A DNA stretch of 64,000 nucleotides from NCBI GenBank assembly GCA_945266285.1, contig CALYOP010000008.1, positions 62,001 to 126,000 on the forward strand. Reading direction: 5' to 3'. Both the position numbers and the translations under genes were made by a program. This DNA comes from an uncultured Commensalibacter sp. Lineage in GTDB: Bacteria; Pseudomonadota; Alphaproteobacteria; Acetobacterales; Acetobacteraceae. Below are positions 55,508-63,706 of this stretch, one piece after another (within the stretch, counting starts at the first letter, position 1; every line of letters begins with the position of its first letter). Below the pieces are notes generated by a model, which was not told where the DNA came from, did not search any database, and saw nothing but the letters and a program-made list of their open reading frames with translations.

Positions 55508-58444
55508 TTATGCCAGTGTAAACCGGCCAGTATCACGCCAGTACCCTTCTGCGTTCTGTAATGTTTGCAAACGTAACCGAACTATTCGTGGATGATATTG
55601 CTCACCATTTCGATCGGTAACTTCGACGACTTTAAACTGTTCTCGATCAGAATAATCATTTTGTTCCTTTTCTCGCTCTGCGTCTATATTTTGACGCTGA
55701 ATACGGATATTTAAAGGCAAATTAACACGATCAAAACCAGGGAAATTACCGAATTCCAAAACATAAAGTGGCGCTGCTGGCCAACGTTCAATTCCAAGCT
55801 GACGAAAACCTATTAAATTGGTATTCTCAAAATCAGGAATATTGAACCCTACATCTTCATTCGGTGTACCATCAAGATCAACATTTGAAAGCCATACATT
55901 TTTGTTTCTTAATTGGCCATTTTTTTCTAATCTTCCGATAAATCTTGCGGTTGAATACATTTGTAATTCCCGTGTTCGCAAGACAAAGTTTTGTAGTTTT
56001 CCTTCAGCTTGTAAACATAACGCAGCTCCTACCACAACCGTAGTTTTAGGATCGCTAATCCGATTACGCGCATCACGAAATGCGTAATAAGCCCCTACGC
56101 GATAGTGATACATACTGATGATACGATGTGGCGAGACCGGCATTGCCGCAGTAATCATATCAATTACCCGACGTAGCCGTGAAGGACGACCCGAAATTAA
56201 TAAGACATCACAATCATAAGCCCAGATTGCTTCACATAAATCGGCGATTACCTCACCCATAACATGGGAAATCGAAGCTTCAACCTGCTGCACAACTGCT
56301 GTTATTTCTAAAGCTGTAATATCAAAACCTTTTACACCCATCATTGCAGCTTGTTGTTCAATATAAGAAGTTGAACGATGGTTATTTTCAGCGTCGTTTC
56401 CTAAAATATCCCGAATTAGAAAAGGTTCCAACCGGTCGATACTACGATCAGCTATTTGTTCATAACGACTTAATACTGCCAAAGCGGCGGGTTCTAAGAT
56501 ATTACTGACAAATAAACGGCGTAAATGCCGTTCTTGTTCTGATTGACCGCCCCAATCTTGTCCTACGGCCCGGCTAAGCAAAGCTTGAGGATCGCTAACG
56601 CCTGCTTTTTTTAACGCATCACTTAAAAAAGGAAGAACAACATGTGTAATTAAATGTGCGAGAATATCGTCACCCGCTATTTTAAAGCTTTCACGAAATT
56701 CCTGTTTTGGCCGGATAATTTCTCCCATAGGAACACTATAGGTTGAAATCATCAAATCGGTTGTACCGCCTCCAATGTCAATGCTGGCTACTCTTACCGA
56801 AGGTACTTGATGATCTTGATTTTCATGATTATTCCGCAAACGTCCATGCAAACGCATCAATTCATCAACATTCCCACCCAAGCGTTCAGTAACCTCGTTA
56901 TAAAGCCAAACAATTTGTGTTGCCGTTGCTTCATCCAGACGCGAACGCAAAACAGGTTTATGTTCGGTTAAATCAAGCAATTTCCAACATAGATCAATTG
57001 CTGCTTGTGCTCTTCTTTGTAGGATTTTCTGCTCTGCAACTGGCATGCCGGGGGGCATCGTTAATACCACTGATCGCAATCGTCGCGTAAGTGTTTTATC
57101 TTGACGTTCTTCGCGGCTTTGTGGTGCATTAATCTGTCTTCGTGCTTGAAGAAGAATTTCAACGAGCATAAAAGTAAACAAAAGACTGCGCGGAAAATTG
57201 GGTTGTGTGGTTATATTTTCTCCATTACGGCTTTCCTGATCATTCAGCACCCGTCCATCGGGTGATAACATTGCCATAAATGGTCCATTAACGGGTGGGT
57301 CTACGATACGGCTGCCGCTGCTAATTGAACGACTATTATACCGCCAAGTTTGTGCAGAAAGTTGCGTATCCCACAAATAACGCTTGGGTGAAGAAAGCCC
57401 CGTCATCCCTTCATTTCCAATCCTTACACCTGCTAAATGTACTGCCTCATGACCAACTCTGACAGGACTGGGCCATGAAAATGCTTTGGTGCGACCAGAA
57501 CGCCGTGATAATAAATCACTTCCAAAGTTAGCACGTGCAAATTCAACACGACTTGGAAAAGGTTGGTCATAGCTAAGATGCGGGCGAGATAAATCCTGAA
57601 GAATAAGCGGGAAACTATTGGAGAAACTTGCTTCTTGTCCTGGATTATTTTCAATTAAAAGGCCGCAACTCCGTGAATTACCCAAATCCAGCACCATATC
57701 AACCTCAACTGCCGGTTGTGCCAGACGCCCCTTTCCACCATCCAGAAGATGAACAGCAGGGACTTTTCCCGTTATTTCCAATAATTCAAGAAAAGTCTGA
57801 TAAATTGCGTAATGACGACAAAAATACGGACGATCTTCTATTTTCGGTTTTGTTTGGTTTTGATTATCCAGTAAATCCTGCTGAATTTTTAGCAACCAAT
57901 CCCCGATCCATCCTTCATTCAAAAACCATGCATTGCTGGATGGATTGCTTACAAACAAAAAATAATCTTGTCTTTGGCTGTCTTCTAAACTTGGGGCATT
58001 ATAAAAATCATGACTGCCATCTTCAAGCATTGTGTCAAATACAATATCAACATGAAGTTGTGAATCTTGTAATTGGGTTAATCGTCCCCGAACCCAGTTT
58101 GCAGGACCTTTGCGAAAAGCATTCTTATCATCCTGTTTTTCGGAAAAAGAATTGAAAAAAGGTAGAGGAACCCATTGGCCCGATAACATTTCGATAACAT
58201 TTTTCCAGGAGATATCATAAATTTCGTTTTCTGGTGGTACTCGACCCGTTTGTGGATCACGAATTACCCCTGTTGCTACATCCTCTTCCAACACCCTAAG
58301 AATATAACGTGCGGTTCCATCTTCATAAACACCATCCCGTTCTTCCCAAAACCAACGGCGGACCTTTTTAATTTGATCAATTGCAAAGTGAATGGGCCAG
58401 AATTGTAAGCCACTATCTGGAACTAATGTAATGGTACGGGTCAT
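55508..58444 (-). CDS. srfB: SrfB-family protein with actin/Hsp70-fold ATPase motifs
   Basis: A 978-residue protein and first gene of the operon. Three motifs of the actin/Hsp70 nucleotide-binding fold are in the right order: phosphate 1 DLGNSRSCG (253-261), phosphate 2 DIGGGTTD (556-563) and adenosine LLISGRPSRLRRV (748-760). The first 245 residues and the last 200 are specific to the family. No signal peptide; cytosolic. GGAGAG Shine-Dalgarno is 7-8 nt before the ATG at 58444. A homologue of Salmonella SrfB by overall character. It could act as an ATP-driven scaffold or chaperone with SrfC (inference). Confidence 0.82.
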   Translation of the reverse strand: MTRTITLVPDSGLQFWPIHFAIDQIKKVRRWFWEERDGVYEDGTARYILRVLEEDVATGVIRDPQTGRVPPENEIYDISWKNVIEMLSGQWVPLPFFNSFSEKQDDKNAFRKGPANWVRGRLTQLQDSQLHVDIVFDTMLEDGSHDFYNAPSLEDSQRQDYFLFVSNPSSNAWFLNEGWIGDWLLKIQQDLLDNQNQTKPKIEDRPYFCRHYAIYQTFLELLEITGKVPAVHLLDGGKGRLAQPAVEVDMVLDLGNSRSCGLLIENNPGQEASFSNSFPLILQDLSRPHLSYDQPFPSRVEFARANFGSDLLSRRSGRTKAFSWPSPVRVGHEAVHLAGVRIGNEGMTGLSSPKRYLWDTQLSAQTWRYNSRSISSGSRIVDPPVNGPFMAMLSPDGRVLNDQESRNGENITTQPNFPRSLLFTFMLVEILLQARRQINAPQSREERQDKTLTRRLRSVVLTMPPGMPVAEQKILQRRAQAAIDLCWKLLDLTEHKPVLRSRLDEATATQIVWLYNEVTERLGGNVDELMRLHGRLRNNHENQDHQVPSVRVASIDIGGGTTDLMISTYSVPMGEIIRPKQEFRESFKIAGDDILAHLITHVVLPFLSDALKKAGVSDPQALLSRAVGQDWGGQSEQERHLRRLFVSNILEPAALAVLSRYEQIADRSIDRLEPFLIRDILGNDAENNHRSTSYIEQQAAMMGVKGFDITALEITAVVQQVEASISHVMGEVIADLCEAIWAYDCDVLLISGRPSRLRRVIDMITAAMPVSPHRIISMYHYRVGAYYAFRDARNRISDPKTTVVVGAALCLQAEGKLQNFVLRTRELQMYSTARFIGRLEKNGQLRNKNVWLSNVDLDGTPNEDVGFNIPDFENTNLIGFRQLGIERWPAAPLYVLEFGNFPGFDRVNLPLNIRIQRQNIDAEREKEQNDYSDREQFKVVEVTDRNGEQYHPRIVRLRLQTLQNAEGYWRDTGRFTLA

Positions 58445-58465
58445 ATTCGTTTCTCTCCTGGCAAT

Positions 58466-58493
58466 AGGATAATCAATTTACCAAGATTTCCAA
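58466..58493 (-). promoter_or_regulatory. Possible sigma-70 promoter of the srf-type operon
   Basis: On the minus strand, TTGGAA at 58493-58488 and TATCCT at 58471-58466 are separated by 16 bp, 21 bp before the srfB ATG. The match is partial and the leader would be short, but the 20-bp tandem repeat lies right upstream, where an activator would bind. Confidence 0.25.
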
Positions 58494-58511
58494 GCCTAAT
58501 TTCAAGTCAAT

Positions 58512-58551
58512 ATTTACAAAATTCAGTCTGCATTTACAAAATTCAGTCTGC
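58512..58551. repeat. Perfect 20-bp direct tandem repeat upstream of srfB
   Basis: The unit ATTTACAAAATTCAGTCTGC occurs twice, at 58512-58531 and 58532-58551, with no spacer and no mismatch. It begins 68 bp upstream of the srfB start. Two turns of DNA per unit would place two bound proteins on the same face. A recent slippage duplication is the simple alternative. Confidence 0.9.
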
Positions 58552-58692
58552 GGATTGAATAATCAAAATTATAAACTTGCCATTATAAAACCATGATTTT
58601 AGCTATTGTAGTTATATTAATAATGATTATGTAAATAATAGGAACGATGATAGTTCTCGTTTCATTCAATTTATATATAAAGTAGAATATTT

Positions 58693-58866
58693 ATGAAAAC
58701 CAAGAAAACCTATATGAATTATCTAAGTATGAAATTGCGAAATCTCATATCGCATATCAAAGAAATGGTCTCTGTTCGTTTACCACAACAAAGTCCCATT
58801 TATCTTTACGCAAAGGTAAAACCAGCAACTAATTTTAAACAAACAAAAAACCAGATTATCAATTAA
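58693..58866 (+). CDS. Possible small basic protein (57 aa)
   Basis: ATG at 58693 to TAA at 58866. The product begins MKTKKTYMNYLSMKLRNLIS and is rich in Lys and Arg with short hydrophobic patches and no predicted membrane helix. A hairpin 25 bp after the stop supports a transcribed unit. No strong Shine-Dalgarno is visible and I recognise no family, so it may be a chance frame. Confidence 0.35.
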   Translation: MKTKKTYMNYLSMKLRNLISHIKEMVSVRLPQQSPIYLYAKVKPATNFKQTKNQIIN

Positions 58867-58890
58867 ATGATTTACAATCATGTTGAATAA

Positions 58891-58920
58891 GCTTGTTTTG
58901 ATTTTTAAATTAAAACAAGC
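58891..58920 (+). terminator. Hairpin after the possible small gene
   Basis: GCTTGTTTT (58891-58899) pairs perfectly with AAAACAAGC (58912-58920); further A-T pairs extend into the loop with one mismatch. No T run follows on the plus strand. Confidence 0.45.
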
Positions 58921-59153
58921 AATTCTATGTTTGTACAAACCATAAAAATACTTTTTAACTGTTTTAACGCTCCAAAAACAGAAGCAATTTTTCTAATATA
59001 TATCTCTAAAATCAAGTAAAAATCATTTTGAATTGGCTTTTTTTGTTTTTTGACAAAACATTATTATCGAATTGCAAGAGATAGAAAATTCTCCTATAAA
59101 CCATCATAAAATTAGATAATAACAAACAAGCTAGCTTATATTTAAGGTCATTT

Positions 59154-60023
59154 ATGCAACAGACACCCCAAGAGAATTTTATTATTAAAATTCATGGATC
59201 TGCAACATCGGGAATTATTGCCGCTTTTACTTCATATCTTGCCAAGCAAAATTGCTATATTAGTGAGATGTCGCAATTTGATGACCCCTTTAGCAATACG
59301 TTTTTTATGAGAGCGTTATTTAATTTTAACGACGAAAAAAACAGCAATCTTGATAATTTTAAAAGTGGTATAGCGCAAGTTGCTGCGCAATATGACATGC
59401 AATGGGAATTATTCAGCACACGAAACCCACCGAAAGTTGTCATCATGGTCAGCAAATTTGACCATTGTTTAAATGATCTGCTCTATCGCTTTAAAAAAGG
59501 CGAATTAGATATGGAGATCGTTGCCGTTATCTCCAACCATCTTGATGCTCGCCCCATCGCGGAACGCGAAGGTATTCGTTTTATTTTTCTTCCCATCACG
59601 CCTGAAAACAAGACGCAACAAGAAAAAGAATTAATGCGGATTGTTGAGGAGGAAAAAGTTGATTTGGTTGTATTAGCACGTTACATGCAAATCCTATCAG
59701 AAAACCTTTGCAAACAACTTTTTGGCAAAGCAATTAATATTCACCATTCTTTTCTTCCTGGTTTTAAAGGGGCAAAACCCTATCATCAGGCATTTAACCG
59801 AGGTGTTAAATTAATTGGTGCGACTGCTCATTATGTCACTTCGGATCTTGATGAAGGTCCCATTATTGAACAGGAAGTACAACGTGTTGACCACCATCTT
59901 TTTCCTGATGATCTGGTTAGCATGGGACGCGATAATGAAACCGTCGTTTTAGCTCGTGCGGTTAAATACCATCTTGAGCATCGTATTTTCTTAAATGGCA
60001 ATCGCACAGTGGTATTTAAATAA
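59154..60023 (+). CDS. purU: Formyltetrahydrofolate deformylase
   Basis: A 289-residue enzyme with an N-terminal ACT domain (1-85) and a formyl-transferase fold. It has KVVIMVSKFDHCLNDLLYR, VLARYMQILS, INIHHSFLPGFKGAKPYHQA with the catalytic His, and the Asp of SDLDEGPIIEQ. It hydrolyses 10-formyl-THF to formate and THF, balancing one-carbon pools or supplying formate to PurT. Normal length. Convergent with thiL, 4 bp between stops. Confidence 0.95.
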   Translation: MQQTPQENFIIKIHGSATSGIIAAFTSYLAKQNCYISEMSQFDDPFSNTFFMRALFNFNDEKNSNLDNFKSGIAQVAAQYDMQWELFSTRNPPKVVIMVSKFDHCLNDLLYRFKKGELDMEIVAVISNHLDARPIAEREGIRFIFLPITPENKTQQEKELMRIVEEEKVDLVVLARYMQILSENLCKQLFGKAINIHHSFLPGFKGAKPYHQAFNRGVKLIGATAHYVTSDLDEGPIIEQEVQRVDHHLFPDDLVSMGRDNETVVLARAVKYHLEHRIFLNGNRTVVFK

Positions 60024-60027
60024 AAAA

Positions 60028-60987
60028 TTATATATGGCTCCAACCTGATTTCTGAAAATTGATTTCTTGGCCTTGATCATCCAGAAAACAGGTTTCACCG
60101 ATCTGATTTGTGCAATAACCAATCTTTGTCAGAGGCACACCTGCTGCCTCTGCTTTTTTTATTGCTAAACCTTCTTGATCGGGAGGGATCGTTAATAATA
60201 ATTCATAATCATCCCCACCCGTCAAACAATTAAGAAGGTAAGCATCTCCAAGCTTTAACGCAGCTTCTGAACATGGGATTTTGGATATTTCAACGACTGC
60301 ACCAATTTGGCTTTCACGAACAATATGCCCAAGATCTTGCACCAAACCGTCAGAAATATCCATGCCAGCAGAGGCAATTCCCCCCATTAGCAGATTGACC
60401 CTAGGTTTAGGTAATCGATAACGTTCTGCCAAATAACCTTTGTGATCGGTAACCTTCCCTTGAAGTGTTAGTAACCCTAATGCGCCATCTCCAATCGTTC
60501 CCGTCACCCATATACCATCGCCTGATTTTGCTTTATTTCGACGTAACGCTTGTCCCTGTTTTACTTTACCAATCATGGTCATCGATAAAACCAGATCATG
60601 ATTACTTCGGGTTGTATCTCCGCCCAATAGAAAGACATTAAATTTTTTCTGATCTTCTGAAATTCCCTGACAAAAAAGAGAAAGCCAATTTTCATCAAAT
60701 TTATCTCGTGGAAGGGAAAGCGTCATTAAATAGCCAACAGGGATAGCACCCATTCCTGCTAAATCAGAGAGATTACAACGCATAAGTTTACGCCCAATAG
60801 TATCCACCGGATCATTGGGTAAAAAATGCACCCCTTCCACCATACTATCTGCTGTTAGAACAAATTCCATTCCTGGTTCTGGTTCTAATAAAGCAGCATC
60901 ATCGGTTAAATTCAAAGAACCTGGACCAGAAAGTTTTTTTAAATAATGGTGGATAAACGCAAATTCAGGCGCACGTTTAAGCTGCAT
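60028..60987 (-). CDS. thiL: Thiamine-monophosphate kinase
   Basis: A 319-residue AIR-synthase-superfamily kinase making thiamine diphosphate. Segments: LTDDAALLEPEPG, LTADSMVEGVHF, GRKLMRCNLSDLAGMGAIPVG, the GGDTTRS loop, GDGIWVTGTIGDGALGL, MDISDGLVQDLGH, and the late GGDDYELL. The start overlaps the nusB stop by one base (TAATG), as usual in the alphaproteobacterial nusB-thiL pair. Confidence 0.95.
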   Translation of the reverse strand: MQLKRAPEFAFIHHYLKKLSGPGSLNLTDDAALLEPEPGMEFVLTADSMVEGVHFLPNDPVDTIGRKLMRCNLSDLAGMGAIPVGYLMTLSLPRDKFDENWLSLFCQGISEDQKKFNVFLLGGDTTRSNHDLVLSMTMIGKVKQGQALRRNKAKSGDGIWVTGTIGDGALGLLTLQGKVTDHKGYLAERYRLPKPRVNLLMGGIASAGMDISDGLVQDLGHIVRESQIGAVVEISKIPCSEAALKLGDAYLLNCLTGGDDYELLLTIPPDQEGLAIKKAEAAGVPLTKIGYCTNQIGETCFLDDQGQEINFQKSGWSHI

Positions 60988-61475
60988 TAGACTATAGCTT
61001 GTTCTTCTGATCTTAGACGGCGTGCTACAGTATCCAGAACACCATTTACCATACGGGATTCATCTCCATCAAAAAAGCTATGTGCGACGTCAATATATTC
61101 ATTAATGACCACACGTGTTGGTGGCTCTTTTGGGTTCATCAATTCTGCACTTCCAGCTCGTAATAATGCACGTAAAACTGGATCTAAGCGATTAAGTGGC
61201 CATTCATCTGGCAAAGCTTCACTAAGATATTGATCAATTTGTGTTCCATTTTGAATTACTTTTTTTACAACTTCTGAAAAAAGCGTTTTATTTCCAATAT
61301 GGATTTTACCTTCATTATAATCTGCTTTTTTATTGGTACGATAAAGTAGAAATTGTTCTATAAGGTGCGAAGCTGATTTTTCATCGCCTTGTTCCCATTG
61401 GAATATCGCCTGAACAGCAGCAATACGCGAAAGCGTTCTTGGTCTCGTTTCTATATTTTTTCTTGTATCAATCAT
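60987..61475 (-). CDS. nusB: Transcription antitermination protein NusB
   Basis: A 162-residue all-helical RNA-binding protein: RIAAVQAIFQWEQGD near the N terminus, then PLNRLDPVLRALLRAGSAEL and RVVINEYIDVAHSFFDGDESRMVNGVLD at the end, as in NusB. It binds boxA of rRNA leaders with NusE (S10). Starts 48 bp after nrdR on the same strand. Confidence 0.92.
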   Translation of the reverse strand: MIDTRKNIETRPRTLSRIAAVQAIFQWEQGDEKSASHLIEQFLLYRTNKKADYNEGKIHIGNKTLFSEVVKKVIQNGTQIDQYLSEALPDEWPLNRLDPVLRALLRAGSAELMNPKEPPTRVVINEYIDVAHSFFDGDESRMVNGVLDTVARRLRSEEQAIV

Positions 61476-61523
61476 CGCTACCTTAAAATCAATATCTTAT
61501 ATTAAAAAATGGAATATCGTGTT

Positions 61524-61979
61524 TTAATCATGTGCGTCCATAGAATCAAGGATTGCTGAAAAATCTTTTATTTCCTTGAAATCACAATATACACTTGCAA
61601 ACCTTACATAAGCCACCTTATCTATATCACGCAACCGTTCCATGGTCGTTTTTCCAATAAAATCTGATGAAATTTCGGCCTCTCCAAGATCTGAAAAAGT
61701 TTTGACAAGCTGATTAACAAGTTTTTCTATTGTTTCACTCGATACGGGCCTTTTGCGCATCGCAATTTGTATTGATCGCAATAATTTATCACGTTCAAAA
61801 AGTACCCTATCGCCATTTCTTTTAATGACTAAAAATTCTCTGGGTTGAATTCTTTCAACGGTTGTAAAACGTTGATTACAAGATGGACAAAATCTCCGCC
61901 GTTTAATTGCAATTCCATCTTCAATTGATCGGCTATCTTTTACTTGTGTATCTTCAAAACTGCAAAATGGGCAATGCAT
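61524..61979 (-). CDS. nrdR: Transcriptional repressor NrdR
   Basis: A 151-residue regulator of ribonucleotide reductase genes. It has an N-terminal zinc ribbon with CPFC (3-6) and CPSC (31-34), and an ATP-cone domain from about 49 ([22 protein letters not shown]). ATP or dATP binding controls its oligomeric state and DNA binding. First gene of the run with nusB and thiL. In many alphaproteobacteria riboflavin genes lie between nrdR and nusB; here they are absent. Confidence 0.95.
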   Translation of the reverse strand: MHCPFCSFEDTQVKDSRSIEDGIAIKRRRFCPSCNQRFTTVERIQPREFLVIKRNGDRVLFERDKLLRSIQIAMRKRPVSSETIEKLVNQLVKTFSDLGEAEISSDFIGKTTMERLRDIDKVAYVRFASVYCDFKEIKDFSAILDSMDAHD

Positions 61980-62240
61980 GCGGTAGACCTTTTATAATCT
62001 GGTAAAGCAAATAAAATATTTCTTAAAAAAGCAGTTATGGGGCTACCTAACCATTGTGATAAAAATTCCACCCCTTTAATAACTTTTATTCTATTGCCAT
62101 ATACAATTCGTTTCAAAATATTCAACCGTTATTTCTATATTAAATTAACTTGAATCGTTCAAATTTAATAATATTTTTTACATAAAGGGCATTTATTAGA
62201 AATTTTTTTTAGCTTTTGAAAATTTGTCAAATTTGTGGCA

Positions 62241-62249
62241 TGATATAAT
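62241..62249 (+). promoter_or_regulatory. Extended -10 promoter element upstream of sdaC
   Basis: TGATATAAT is a perfect TGnTATAAT extended -10 on the plus strand. A -35 is weak (TTGTCA at only 14 bp). It would give a leader of about 105 nt before the sdaC ATG at 62362. Confidence 0.4.
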
Positions 62250-62361
62250 TGTTGCTAAAGAAATACTTAATTTGATGTTTTTAAAATTTATTTTATTTCG
62301 ATTTACTAATTATATATTTTAAACCCGCTATCTTATATTACACTTATTTAGGAAAATGATA

Positions 62362-63663
62362 ATGTCTTCTACTAATCCAAAAAAAGACGACAGCTATTCT
62401 TCTAAATCGCCAGCAAAATGGCGAATGTCTGATACAGTTTGGATGTTAAGCCTTTACGGAACAGCTATTGGGGCTGGCGTTCTGTTTTTACCAATTAATG
62501 CAGCTGCTGGCGGATTAATACCTTTATTGGTCATTACCGTTCTTGCTTTTCCTATGACATATTTTTCCCACCGTGCTTTATGCCGTTTTGTGCTTTCTGG
62601 TAATGCCGCATCAATGCAGCGTGAAGATATTACGGCGGTTGTTGAAGAACAATTCGGCCAAACGATGGGTTATCTAATTACCATTTTATACTTCTTTGCT
62701 ATTTTCCCTATCTTGTTGGTCTATAGTGTCGGCATAACCAATACTGTCCATAGCTTTATCAAATATCAATTGGGTATGACCCCACCTTCCAGAGCATTAA
62801 TAGCATTTATTTTAATTGCCTTTTTGATGACCATTATTCAATTTGGTGAAAAATTGATTGTTCGGGTTATGTCGGCATTAGTCTTTCCTTTTGTAATTAC
62901 GTTAATGCTGATTGCCCTTTCGCTTATTCCACAATGGACAGGTGACATTTTCCATTTCAATGCGACGAATATTTCTGGAAGTCATAATTTACTTTTGACT
63001 TTATGGCTAACGATCCCAGTCGCTGTTTTTGCTTTTAACCATTCCCCTATTATTTCCTCATTAGCCGTGGCAAAACGGAATGAATATGGTGTAGCTTTGG
63101 CCGAAAGCAAATGTTCACAGATTATCAAATACAGCAATATCATGATGGTCATAACCGTCATGTTTTTTGTATTTAGCTGTGCTTTTTGTTTATCCCCTGC
63201 CAATTTAGCAGAAGCAAAAGCCCAAAATATTTCTGTTCTTTCTTATTTAGCTAATCATTTTCACACACCATTTTTGGATTGGGTTGCGCCAATTCTTGCA
63301 TTTGTAGCTATTTGCAAATCCTTTTTAGGACATTATCTTGGGGCTAAAGAAGGATTTAATGGATTAGTTCATAAAACACTAAAATTCTTTAATAAAACTA
63401 TTCAGGAAAAAACCCTTAATAAAATTGCGTTGCTTTTTATGGCTGTCTGTTCTTGGATTATTGCGACAATTAATCCTAGCATTCTAAGCATGATTGAATC
63501 GATTGGCGGACCTATTTTAGCAATGATTTTATTTATCATGCCGATGTATGCTATTCATACCATTCCATCTTTACAAAAGTATCGTGGCAAACCTAGCAAT
63601 ATTTTTATTGTTATAATGGGTATTATTGCAATCTCTGCAGCATTATACCATTTCTTTGTTTAG
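62362..63663 (+). CDS. sdaC: Serine/threonine transporter, SdaC-like (HAAAP family)
   Basis: ATG at 62362 is chosen: AGGA lies 8 nt before it but only 2 nt before the in-frame ATG at 62356. The 433-residue protein has about 11 membrane helices. SDTVWMLSLYGTAIGAGVLF and LPINAAAGGL at the start, and FNHSPIISSLAVAKR in the middle, match the hydroxy/aromatic amino acid permease family, in particular the SdaC/StaC serine importers. The next gene encodes L-serine dehydratase, which supports serine as substrate. Confidence 0.88.
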   Translation: MSSTNPKKDDSYSSKSPAKWRMSDTVWMLSLYGTAIGAGVLFLPINAAAGGLIPLLVITVLAFPMTYFSHRALCRFVLSGNAASMQREDITAVVEEQFGQTMGYLITILYFFAIFPILLVYSVGITNTVHSFIKYQLGMTPPSRALIAFILIAFLMTIIQFGEKLIVRVMSALVFPFVITLMLIALSLIPQWTGDIFHFNATNISGSHNLLLTLWLTIPVAVFAFNHSPIISSLAVAKRNEYGVALAESKCSQIIKYSNIMMVITVMFFVFSCAFCLSPANLAEAKAQNISVLSYLANHFHTPFLDWVAPILAFVAICKSFLGHYLGAKEGFNGLVHKTLKFFNKTIQEKTLNKIALLFMAVCSWIIATINPSILSMIESIGGPILAMILFIMPMYAIHTIPSLQKYRGKPSNIFIVIMGIIAISAALYHFFV

Positions 63664-63706
63664 AGCCATTTCCAGTAACCCCTTGTTCACTAAAGGGAAG
63701 CATACC

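Larger units (their letters stand above)
58445..59153. other. 709-bp gap between srfB and purU
   Basis: It holds the srfB upstream region with the tandem repeat (58445-58560), one possible 57-codon plus-strand gene (58693-58866) with a hairpin behind it, and an AT-rich stretch before purU (58921-59153) containing TTGACA at 59050-59055 without a clear -10. I see no RNA gene or mobile element. Confidence 0.5.

Noticed and set aside
57628..58155. 175-codon plus-strand frame opposite srfB
   Set aside because: It lies wholly antisense to a well-supported gene with clear ATPase motifs, shows no domain and no ribosome-binding site, and reads like a shadow of the srfB codons.
46327..58444. Calling the operon a type VI secretion system
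   Set aside because: No TssB/C sheath, Hcp, VgrG, ClpV, baseplate or TssJLM genes are present; only the accessory signalling types resemble type VI loci.
61940..62125. 61-codon minus-strand frame upstream of and overlapping the nrdR start
   Set aside because: Overlaps the start of nrdR in another frame, has no clear Shine-Dalgarno and no recognisable content; more likely leader sequence.
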